This document shows, piece by piece, positions 17,540 through 25,788 of a stretch of 35,892 bases of DNA. Each line of letters starts with the position of its first letter. Within the stretch, counting starts at the first letter, position 1. A program made the translations under genes and the position numbers. The notes beneath the pieces were generated by a model that saw only the letters and a list, made by a program, of their open reading frames with translations, was not told where the DNA came from and did not search any database. Source of the DNA: Agmasoma carcini (nom. nud.) (taxonomy: Eukaryota; Microsporidia; Thelohaniidae); assembly GCA_029232285.1 (NCBI GenBank), contig JAOXFI010000035.1:1-35892 (forward strand). The letters are read 5' to 3'.

Positions 17540-17929
17540 ATGAAAGTTGTAGTACAGGAAGTTTCTAAAGCAAGTGTTTTTAATTTTGAAGATAATATAT
17601 TTGTTTCTTCTATTGATAAAGGAATAGTTATATATGTAGGAATAGCACTTGGTGAGTCTCAAGACTCTAAAGATTGGTTGATAGATCAATTAACTAACAT
17701 TAAGTTCAATGAAATTTTAGTTTTATCACAATTTACTTTATTTGGAAATCTTAAAAAGAATAGACCAACATTTCATAAGGCAGAGTCATGTGATGTAGCA
17801 AGAAAATATTTTTATGAAATTTGTGATCTTCTAAAAAGTAAATTTGAGAATGTAAAAACTGGAATTTTTCAAAAACATTTGCTAATTGAAATAGAAAATT
17901 GTTCAAAATGTTATTTATTAGAAAATTAA
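17540..17929 (+). CDS. DTD1: D-aminoacyl-tRNA deacylase (DTD) lacking the C-terminal Gly-cisPro motif
   Basis: A 129-aa DTD, the enzyme that hydrolyses D-aminoacyl-tRNAs. N-terminal MKVVVQEVSKASV, the catalytic-site motif LSQFTLFGN (S63-Q64-F65-T66), and KKNRPTFHKAE...ARKYFYEICDLL are all typical. Two things are odd. About 14-17 residues between the second helix and the SQFT strand are missing (KFNEILVLSQFT joins directly). More important, the invariant C-terminal N(D/E)GPVT segment is replaced by ENCSKCYLLEN (residues 119-129) although the preceding VKTGIFQKHLLIEIE aligns, so Gly-cisPro is absent. The stop is not obviously a frameshift. The neighbouring 87-aa ORF keeps NDGPVTF, suggesting complementary partners. 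The ATG follows AAAATTTTAAAAAAAAACAATCCTT. Confidence 0.9.
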   Translation: MKVVVQEVSKASVFNFEDNIFVSSIDKGIVIYVGIALGESQDSKDWLIDQLTNIKFNEILVLSQFTLFGNLKKNRPTFHKAESCDVARKYFYEICDLLKSKFENVKTGIFQKHLLIEIENCSKCYLLEN

Positions 17930-17973
17930 ATAAAAAATATTAAAATTTAATAATAATTGATAAATATTTGTAT

Positions 17974-18148
17974 ATTGCTTTTATATATTACAAGATAAGC
18001 TTGTAAAGATAATCATTATTAACACAGAAGAGGGTTACCCTTAATGATCACACACAATATCATTGCTTTTATATATTACAAGATAAGATGTAAAGATAAT
18101 CATTTTTAACACAGAAGAGGGTTACCCTTAATGATCACATATAATATT
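17974..18148 (+). repeat. ~88-bp tandem duplication with GAGGGTTACCCTT core
   Basis: Two head-to-tail copies, 17974-18061 (88 bp) and 18062-18148 (87 bp), beginning ATTGCTTTTATATATTACAA and containing ACACAGAAGAGGGTTACCCT then TAATGATCACA; a third partial copy (ATTGCTTTTATATA) begins at 18149. The AGGGT-T-ACCCT palindrome and ATTGC blocks are conserved between copies. The array fills the gap between the convergent DTD and 90-aa genes, so it is probably in both 3' regions. Confidence 0.9.
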
Positions 18149-18173
18149 ATTGCTTTTATATATAAAAAATATT

Positions 18174-18446
18174 TCAATATTTCTCAAAATAATCATCAGA
18201 CTCTAAAAACCGTTGTATCAGTTTTATGTTAACTTTGCTTAAAACCTCTACGAAATCACAAATAATTTCTTCACCATCCATTTTACCATGAAATCTTATC
18301 CATTCATTCCTTCTCAAACACTTACGTGTACTTACAATGACATTATTAGGTTTACAGGCCACTCTATATCTGTTATTTCCCATTCTATCTAATACATAGC
18401 CAATTGAATACACATCTGAACCATCTACCAAAATTTGAAAAAGCAT
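18174..18446 (-). CDS. Small protein, possible OB-fold (Rfa3-like)
   Basis: A 90-aa protein. Alternating strand-like segments (LFQILVDGSDVYSIGYVLDR, then RYRVACKP, NNVIVSTR, EWIRFHGKM, EIICDFVEVL) followed by a C-terminal helix (KVNIKLIQRFLESDDYF) match the strand order of a small OB-fold such as the 14-kDa subunit of replication protein A. No diagnostic residue proves this; Ten1-like or unrelated small OB proteins are alternatives. The ATG is immediately preceded by TTTTTTTTCCC, the CCC start signal, which supports it as a real gene. It converges on DTD across the tandem duplication. Confidence 0.55.
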   Translation of the reverse strand: MLFQILVDGSDVYSIGYVLDRMGNNRYRVACKPNNVIVSTRKCLRRNEWIRFHGKMDGEEIICDFVEVLSKVNIKLIQRFLESDDYFEKY

Positions 18447-18466
18447 GGGAAAAAAATAAAAATTAA

Positions 18467-18562
18467 TTTTATAATTAGAAGCATTAACTTTTTATAATTA
18501 GAAATATTGATTTTTTATAATTAGAAGCATTAACTTTTTATAATTAGAAATATCAATTTTCT
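18467..18562 (+). repeat. 46-bp tandem repeat, two copies
   Basis: ATAATTAGAAGCATTAACTT plus TTTATAATTAGAAATAT(T/C)(G/A)AT and a T-run is repeated with a 46-bp period starting at 18471 and 18517. It sits directly upstream of the 90-aa gene. Confidence 0.8.
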
Positions 18563-19489
18563 TTTATTTATATATAAAACTTTATTGATCAATGAATTTG
18601 TATAAATTATATATTTTGATATATTAAAGCTAATAAAGTGGTTTATGTTATATATTATAGTTTTAAATTGTTATAATTGAAATATTATGATATATCATAT
18701 AAGAAATAATAAACTTAATCATATTTATTTTATTAAAAACTGACTATAAAGAATATAAATACAACATATTTAATTCTTTTAAATGGGTGTTAGTGGTTAG
18801 TAAATATCACATTATTTATTTATGATATTTGTTGAAATTAAAGTTATTTTTTAATACTTTATCAAATTTTGATGTTGTATTTGTCTCAAAGCTTGTATCA
18901 TTCTTAAATATGTGATCTCGAGATTATAATGTATTAATTGTATACTATTGGTGTTGGGTTGAGATATTTAAGAGATTTGATATATATAAGACTGTAATTA
19001 GATTATCTCAATATCTGCAGGTGATGGATCAAGAAATATGAAAAAATAGATTCAAACAAAATATAAAAATCGGCATTTAATTATCTAAAAAATATTAACC
19101 TTTTAATATCAAATCATAATTAACTAACATTTTATTTATGGGTCAACATTGTTTATCACTGGTTTAAGATTATTCATATATTTTACTGTTATAATCATTT
19201 TTATAAAATTATTGTGATATATTTATATGTGTTGAAAAAATCTATATTAAATCTATGTTCTGGCATGGGTGAGGTCTCACAATTACTTAAATACTCTTGA
19301 GATAATGAAGATATATTATATATATGTTATTCTGATACAACAATATGTCATAAGTTATTTAAAAGAAAGATGCTGTCACAACTAAATCCAAATTCTTAAC
19401 TTTACTCGATTCATCCTATCAAGGGTTATACCATTTTTATATCAAATATATTATAAAGTCTTGAGATATTAATCAATCATTTCTTAATC
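18563..19489. other. Gene-free AT-rich DNA
   Basis: Read on both strands; no coding region, RNA gene or clear transposase block was found. Only short AT runs are apparent. It forms the left part of a 5-kb gene-free zone of decayed repeats. Confidence 0.4.
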
Positions 19490-19700
19490 AGCATAAGTGT
19501 AATAAATAATTATGTAGTTATTATTAGGACAAAGGATTGATATAAATATTTAATTGATCAAGATATTATGAAATACTTGGAATTTAATATCAAAAATTTA
19601 AGAGTTTTACCCTTGATACCATGGACGGTGATCAAGCATCCAAGTTGAATAAACGGTTTGAATATATTTGTTACAACAAATACCACACAATAATTTGGTG
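19490..19700 (-). repeat. Partial copy (G) related to interspersed repeat copy E
   Basis: The plus strand ATGGACGGTGATCAAGCATC with CAAGTTGAATAAACGGTTTG matches ATGGACGATGACCAGGGACG with CAAGTTAAATAAACAGTTTGG in copy E (about 22255-22295). The upstream blocks (GATCAAGATATT, CTTGGAATTTAA, TTACCCTTG) also follow in the same order. It covers only a part of E that is not obvious in copies A, B or D. Confidence 0.5.
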
Positions 19701-20009
19701 GATGTATAATATAATGTGTTTTTTAAGAGAGTATAAATCACGTTTAATAACTTTGAAATAAAATAATCTATAAGTAAATCGGTAAAAGTCTATTATAGGG
19801 CCAGGGATATTTTTCACAATAAAATAATTTTATCAAATGCTCAACTCAAAACGATAATAAAACAATATAATTCGTATTGATAAAATTCTAAGAGGATCTT
19901 TGACATCTCTCCTAAACTTAAATAGATCATCGGTAAAATTTTTTAATCTTGGTATTTAAAATTTTATTAATAAAAAGATCGAATCATATCTGTATGACAC
20001 TGATAGTTG

Positions 20010-20740
20010 CATCTTTATTTTACAAGAATTGGGTCTGCTATATAACGTTTTTCACTTACCAATTTATCACATCTCTTGTAATGTTTGAAATATACAAGAA
20101 ATGTTAATGACAAAACATTCAGATGCCTAAACAATATATATTATGGATATAAAAACATTTACAATTTGTAGAAATATTTTTTTGGGAATTTAAATATCGG
20201 GATTTCGATGATTTATAATATAAAATTATCAATAAGATATATAAAAAGCTTGATTTTAAATGTTTAGATCATTTTGATAAAAATCTAATACGATCAGGAT
20301 GCAGAAACGTAGTGTCAAATTGACGAGAGTTAATTCAAGCATAAAAGGAAAAATAGGTAAAGATGCCCTAATAACTGATGCTTAGATCTTTGGTATGGTA
20401 GATACATCTTCTAAAGTGTATTTGGAATATGTTCAAGACAGAAGTGAACTGTCTTTATCGTCTATAATCTAAAGAGTATGTAATGAAGGTACTATCATTC
20501 ATTCTGACGAATGGCGTTCAATTAAATCAAATATTATGGGGTTTCGCATGATACTTTTAATCATAGTATCAATTTTGTATATCCTATCACACCCGCTCAT
20601 ACTAAAAATATTGATGGACAAAGGTTAAGACATTAATCAAAGAGCGCAGAGGGTTGTTATCCACCAATTTAGATGCGTTTTGACTGGAATGATGTTTAAA
20701 GGCAGCATTATGGAAATGATTTTTTACAGATTATTGACTT
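20010..20740 (+). pseudogene. IS1595/ISXO2 (Merlin)-type transposase, broken, plus strand
   Basis: Successive frames carry the family blocks: an N-terminal remnant (SCNV and TFRCLNN-like segment, about 20060-20140), CQIDES-FKHKRK (first catalytic Asp block, about 20310-20350), VFGMVD-like IFGMVDTSSKVYLEYVQDRS (about 20385-20450), GTIIHSDEWRSIKS (second Asp, about 20488-20530), and HSINFVYPITPAHTKNID (about 20560-20620). Stops and frameshifts interrupt it at least four times. It faces the second copy at 20840-21660. Confidence 0.75.
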
Positions 20741-20839
20741 ATTAAAATACGTAGATCAGGGGCAAAATTTCCCCCCTGAACAAAAATATTATTTTAATTT
20801 AAATCATTTTTCAAAAACACCTCTAATGATACTGTCTTT

Positions 20840-21660
20840 TGCCATCATTTCCACTAGAAAACTTCTATTCTATTAGTTTGTGAAACCTTGCTTTTATACA
20901 TGTCTTGATCTTTCTCCAATATGACTCAAAATTCTGAGTATGAGTGGAGGTTAAAGGATCAACAAAGTTAGCACTATGATTAATTGTGCGATAAATCAAA
21001 CCACGCCGAGAGTATATTCTAGAATATGTTTACTATTCATCAGAATATATCACTGTACCCTCTCTACAGACAAGTCTGATAATAGGTAATAAACTCAGCG
21101 CACTTCTATCATCAATATGTTTTATGTATACTATGGAAGGTATTAGCGACACCTAACCCATATAGATCATTATTCTAATACCCATCCTTTGAATTTTTTT
21201 GTGTTTGAATTGATTTTCATCAACCTGACAAACAACGCTCGTTCCTCCCAACATCATCGTATGTGCATCAAAATAATCCACACCCTGAAATTAAATTATT
21301 TATAAATTTTAATTATCGTTTTATTTGAAAACCCAGTCAAATTGACAACTTTGATAACTGTTGTATCATTTAACCAAAAAACAATTATTTTTAATATATA
21401 TCTAATGATGTATTAAAGTCATCAAAAAACTATTTTTACGAATTGAGAAATATTTTTTTAAAATTAGTGCAAGGTTTATAAAAACATCTAAAAGTCTTCT
21501 TATATACTTTTCTTGTATAATTTGATATAATACACGGAACACGACAGATTGGACATGCATAGTTCCTCTATAATACACCCAAATCTTGTATAAATATAAT
21601 TAATTTTCGTTAATATTTAACAATGGCTCAATATTTCTTAAAAATAATAAGTTACACGGT
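20840..21660 (-). pseudogene. IS1595/ISXO2 (Merlin)-type transposase, broken, minus strand (best preserved)
   Basis: On the minus strand, in order: zinc-ribbon-like CPICRVPCIISNY...FRC...C (about 21555-21460), a helix-turn-helix like region with DTTVIKVVNLTGFSNKTIIK (about 21370-21310), MMLGGTSVVCQVDENQFKHK (first Asp, about 21265-21205), DDRSALSLLPIIRLVCREGT followed by VIYSDE (second Asp, about 21110-21040), and TINHSANFVDPLTSTHTQNF plus ESYWRKIK (last catalytic Glu, about 20985-20910), ending at a stop near 20865. Several stops and one or two frameshifts remain. This is the clearest ISXO2-type element in the window. Confidence 0.85.
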
Positions 21661-22009
21661 ATTATAAAAATTAAAAATATTTTTTTTGAAAAAGAGGAGA
21701 ATTTATTTATTATCTTCTGAAGAGAAATTTTACTGATGATCCAAAAATTCTAAGCTAAATAATAAGAATATTGATATTTGGGTTGATAACAAAAAAACCT
21801 TTAATGAATGGTGTAATATTATACTGAATTTTTCATTTTAAGCTTAAAGTAAACAATAGAAAGGGTTAATTTTTTAAAACAAAATATGAAAAGAAGTGTA
21901 TCAATGTAATTATAAAGTGTGGTCTTGGTTGTTTAATATATTAGGGTGGATGTATGAGAGTAGTCAAGAAATTTGGTGTTATTAAATGATAGATTTATAT
22001 TATAGCATT

Positions 22010-22594
22010 ACTACGAGTCCAGATCTTTACGTGATACAAAGTGATAACGTTGAAAACGATTGATAATTGGACTGTGACAGGTTAGGATTGTTGAAGATAA
22101 CTGTTGTGATCAGCAAGTATAAACTAATGATTTATTGTATAAGAAATAATTCTAGCTGATCAACATTAATTATATTCAGTAAGATATCTCAATTAAAATA
22201 GAACAATATCTCAAGATATATTTGGAGTATTTAAATGTTCTTAACCTTGGCAGGATGGACGATGACCAGGGACGCAAGTTAAATAAACAGTTTGGTTTTA
22301 GTGGCGACAACAATAACTTTGTTCATATTGACAAATAGTTTATATTCGATAGACAGAAAAGTGCTACTTCTTGAATATAAATTTGGTTATTGTGTGTAAT
22401 AGCATCAAACCCAGCTACAACCGCATCCTATGATATGGTGTCTTTAAAATCTTATTGTCGTCACCTATAAAAAGTATGAAAATTAAGTTTTTACACCGTC
22501 TTTTACCAAACCAGAATAAATATCTGGTCATCACCTCTTGCCGTTTGGCTCTTTCACGTTTTATTTATTTATAGATTTTTTTGTAGAATAAGCT
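22010..22594 (-). repeat. Interspersed repeat family, copy E
   Basis: The minus strand carries AATCTATAAATAAATAAAAC, GATGACCAGATATTTATTCT followed by GGTTTGGTAAAAGACGG, CATAGGATGCGGTTGTAGCT followed by GGGTTTGATGCTATTACACAC, and near its other end GTCACAGTCCAATTATCA with AACGTTATCAC and TAAAGATCTGGACTCG. These match copies A and D in order. It also contains the segment shared with copy G. Confidence 0.78.
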
Positions 22595-22699
22595 TAAAAA
22601 ACAGTGGGTTTCTGATCGATACTATATTATGTTTTCATATTTTTACCTGAGTAAACATATTAAATAAATAATTTTATTATTATTAATAAAATTATAACA

Positions 22700-23060
22700 G
22701 TATAATTGTTATTCTGGCACAAATTCTGAAGATATATATCTTTAGGGCAACTTATCCTTCACTATGACAATATTATTTTAACTAAAATGATATTAATAGT
22801 ATGGATTAGTCAGCTCAGTCACCTGATTTGAATCCAATTGAATATATTTGGTTATATTTGAAAAAAATTAATATTTCTATAAAAATCAAATTTATAATTA
22901 GTCTTGACATGAAAAAGGGGAATATTTATATTAACCGTTCATATCAGAATCTGCTATATCCTGATTGAGAGGGTCACATTAATTTTTTTATCAAAATAAT
23001 AAGAAAAACTTATATCTTAAAATATAGTAACATTTTGTATTTAAAATTTATATTAATAGT
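22700..23060 (+). pseudogene. Tc1/mariner transposase C-terminal fragment
   Basis: The plus strand near 22803-22875 encodes MD*SAQSPDLNPIEYIWLYL, the highly conserved third catalytic block of Tc1-type transposases, followed by KKINISIKIKF. Frames upstream are too decayed to follow. No inverted repeats were found. 23061-23779 holds only AT-rich DNA with no supported feature. Confidence 0.7.
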
Positions 23061-23779
23061 TTAGGGTTATCTGATTTTCTATTAATGTATAAACAATATG
23101 ATTTACTTAGCCCTTTTTACATGATCTTGAATAATTTATTAAGCTATAACAGCATAATTGATAATATCTAAAGGAAATAATTATTCAATATCGTAACAAT
23201 CAAGATAATCCTAATAAATACAAAATAGATAATAACAATTGTATTATTACTAGAATTTGATCATCAAATGCCATAATTTTCAATATTTTACATTTTATAC
23301 ATAGTTAACCAAAAATAATCATACATAATCAATATATAAAAAAATTTACAAAATTTGTATAATATAACAAAATAAAATACAATTAATCAAATATGTTAAA
23401 TATTAATAAATGTATTATGAATGAATAAATAGTAAGCCAAATATAATCAGCTTATGTTATTTTGTTTATTCTTAACAATAAAACATCACCATGTTAAAAA
23501 AAATTAATTATAACAATATTAAATCTTATATTATATTCATTAATAAAATATTTGTTTAAAAAATGATATTTTATTTATAACAAGCAAATATTATTAATAA
23601 TTGTTTATTATATTAATTCAAATTAAAATATCATGATTTATTGCTAAATTATAGAAAATAACACATAAATGAGCTATATATCTAATTAATAATAAAAGGA
23701 GAAATATCACAGACGAATTATTAAATCTTTATTGTATTTTCTTTCTATAAATAAAAAAAAATTTATCAAACCTCAAACT

Positions 23780-25363
23780 ATGTCAAAAAAGATCTCAGCA
23801 AATTTGAATGAAGAAGAATTCTACGTTCAAAGAAGAGAAATGTTAAAGGAATTTGAAGCACAGGGCTTTGCAACACACCCACACAAGTATGAAGTAAAGG
23901 ATTCTTTCTCTAACTTAGTTGAGTCAGCTAAAGACATTCCTTCTGGTGACATAACAGATAAAATAGTACAATCAGCAGGTAGAATCATTTCATTACGTGA
24001 TTCTAGCTCAAAACTTAAGTTCTACACTTTGGAAAGCAATGACATCCCTTTCCAACTTATATACAAGGCTGATCTAGCACCAACTGAATCACTCAAAAAA
24101 CTAACAGAATACCTCAGAAGAGGTGATATCGTAGGATTTAAAGGCTCACTCGGCAAGTCACAAAGAGGTGAACCTTCCGTTTATGTTAGTGAAATAGTAC
24201 TACTAAGTCCTTGCTACAGAGTCATACCTTCTTCAGCTAAAAATAGCTTAACAGACCCTGAAATCATCTATCGTAAAAGATACCTTGATCTTTTGGTCAA
24301 CAAGGACTCTAAGGAAAGATTCAAGCTAAGATCAAAAATAGTTCATTACTTAAGGGACTTCTTCGTTAGCAGAGATTGCATAGAGACCGAAACACAAATG
24401 ATGAACCTGATCTCAGGCGGTGCTACTGCTAAACCTTTCATCACCCATCACAATGAACTCAAAATGGACCTCTTTTTAAGAGTTGCTACCGAAATATCCC
24501 TAAAAATGTTAGTTATCGGTGGCTTTAATGGTGTATTCGAAATTGGTAAAGTTTTTAGAAATGAAGGTATAGATTTAACTCATAACCCAGAATTTACTTC
24601 ACTTGAGGCTTATCTTGCTTATCATGATTATAACGACTTAATGAACATCATTGAAGAATTATTAAACGGACTTGTTAAAGAGATAAAAGGCTCTGAAAGT
24701 TTTGTTTATAAGCCAAAAAAGAGAGGCACAAAAGATTTCGAAGCACCTTTGAACTTTTCAAGACCTTTCAAAAGATTTGATGTTCTTGACGAGATCAATA
24801 AAAATTTAAATCTTAATCTTGATGGTGAGGCTATTAACAATCCTGAAAACTTGGATTTGTTATTACAGAAAGCAAAGGAGCTTAACATTGAAATCAAAGA
24901 GCCAATAACTCTTAACAGAGTTCTTGATGCATTTATTGGTGAGTTTATAGAACCACATTGTGTTTCTCCTACTTTTATCACTGGTTTCCCTATTTGTATG
25001 TCTCCACTTGCCAAAGATGATCGTAATAGGCCAGGATTGACAGAAAGATTTGAGCTATTTGTCGCTGGTAAGGAGTTGGTCAATGCTTATACTGAATTGA
25101 ATATACCTGATGTTCAGAGGGAAAGATTCCTTATGCAGGCAGATGATTCTAAAGCTGGTGATGAAGAAGCAATGCCTGTTGATGAAGACTTCTGTGTTGC
25201 TTTAGAATATGGTTTGCCTCCTACTGGTGGTTTAGGAATTGGTATTGATCGATTGGTCATGTTCTTGACGGATGCTGCTAATATTAGGGATGTTATACTT
25301 TTCCCAACAATGAAACCAGATGCACAGCCTGATATTTCAAATTTAAAGGTGTCAAAAGAATAA
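23780..25363 (+). CDS. KRS1: Lysyl-tRNA synthetase, class II (cytosolic)
   Basis: A 527-aa class IIb aminoacyl-tRNA synthetase that charges tRNA-Lys. Start chosen at ATG 23780 (MSKKISANLNEEEF); the frame is open 48 bases further up to a TTG, which has no support. An N-terminal helix is followed by the anticodon-binding OB fold (about 50-145, with SAGRIISLRD), then the catalytic core: YRKRYLDLLVN (about 164-174), the GGATAKPF block (213-220), motif 2 FRNEGIDLTHNPEFT (about 260-274) and motif 3 GGLGIGIDRLVMFL (483-496). The C-terminus FPTMKPDAQP fits eukaryotic enzymes. All motifs are intact. It is isolated on the left by the gene-free zone and converges on the phosphate exporter gene. Confidence 0.97.
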   Translation: MSKKISANLNEEEFYVQRREMLKEFEAQGFATHPHKYEVKDSFSNLVESAKDIPSGDITDKIVQSAGRIISLRDSSSKLKFYTLESNDIPFQLIYKADLAPTESLKKLTEYLRRGDIVGFKGSLGKSQRGEPSVYVSEIVLLSPCYRVIPSSAKNSLTDPEIIYRKRYLDLLVNKDSKERFKLRSKIVHYLRDFFVSRDCIETETQMMNLISGGATAKPFITHHNELKMDLFLRVATEISLKMLVIGGFNGVFEIGKVFRNEGIDLTHNPEFTSLEAYLAYHDYNDLMNIIEELLNGLVKEIKGSESFVYKPKKRGTKDFEAPLNFSRPFKRFDVLDEINKNLNLNLDGEAINNPENLDLLLQKAKELNIEIKEPITLNRVLDAFIGEFIEPHCVSPTFITGFPICMSPLAKDDRNRPGLTERFELFVAGKELVNAYTELNIPDVQRERFLMQADDSKAGDEEAMPVDEDFCVALEYGLPPTGGLGIGIDRLVMFLTDAANIRDVILFPTMKPDAQPDISNLKVSKE

Positions 25364-25788
25364 AAAAATCTTTCTATTTTTATCTTTTTAACTAAATATT
25401 GAATATTTTATTTTAAAACTTTATATTCTACTTAATATGTTGAAGTAAGAACATGAATAAATATTTTTTATTCTTTTCTGCACATTTTCAAAAATTTCTG
25501 ATCACTTATATTCTCATATGACAGTGGTTGTCGAATGAAACAATAATCAGACATATTTTTATTAAAATTGAACCAAAAATAAATGTATTTTACTTACTAT
25601 ATAATAATATTATTATTAATGATGCTCTTCTATCTTAAAGGATTTCAAAATAGTTTACATTCGGCTCATGTCCGATTTAAGAGACTTTTGAAAATCCCTC
25701 GTGTCCCTTGAAACGAACATAAGCCTTATATTCTTTAGTAATTTATTTATATGGGTTTTCATAATAAAATTTATAGTTTTTAATTTTT
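25364..25788. other. Intergenic region with a nested inverted repeat
   Basis: Between the convergent LysRS and exporter genes. Around 25640-25705 an inverted repeat AGGATTTCAAAA / TTTTGAAAATCCCT encloses a second stem TCGG-CTCATGT-CCGA. This block is less AT-rich than the flanking DNA and is followed by CTCGTGTCCCTTGAAACGAA. It could be a structured RNA, a 3' processing element or a short mobile-element remnant; nothing else is seen. Confidence 0.35.

Noticed and set aside
23732..23779. Sixteen-codon TTG extension of LysRS
   Set aside because: Non-ATG start in AT-rich leader; could be mistaken for an organelle-targeting peptide but nothing supports it.
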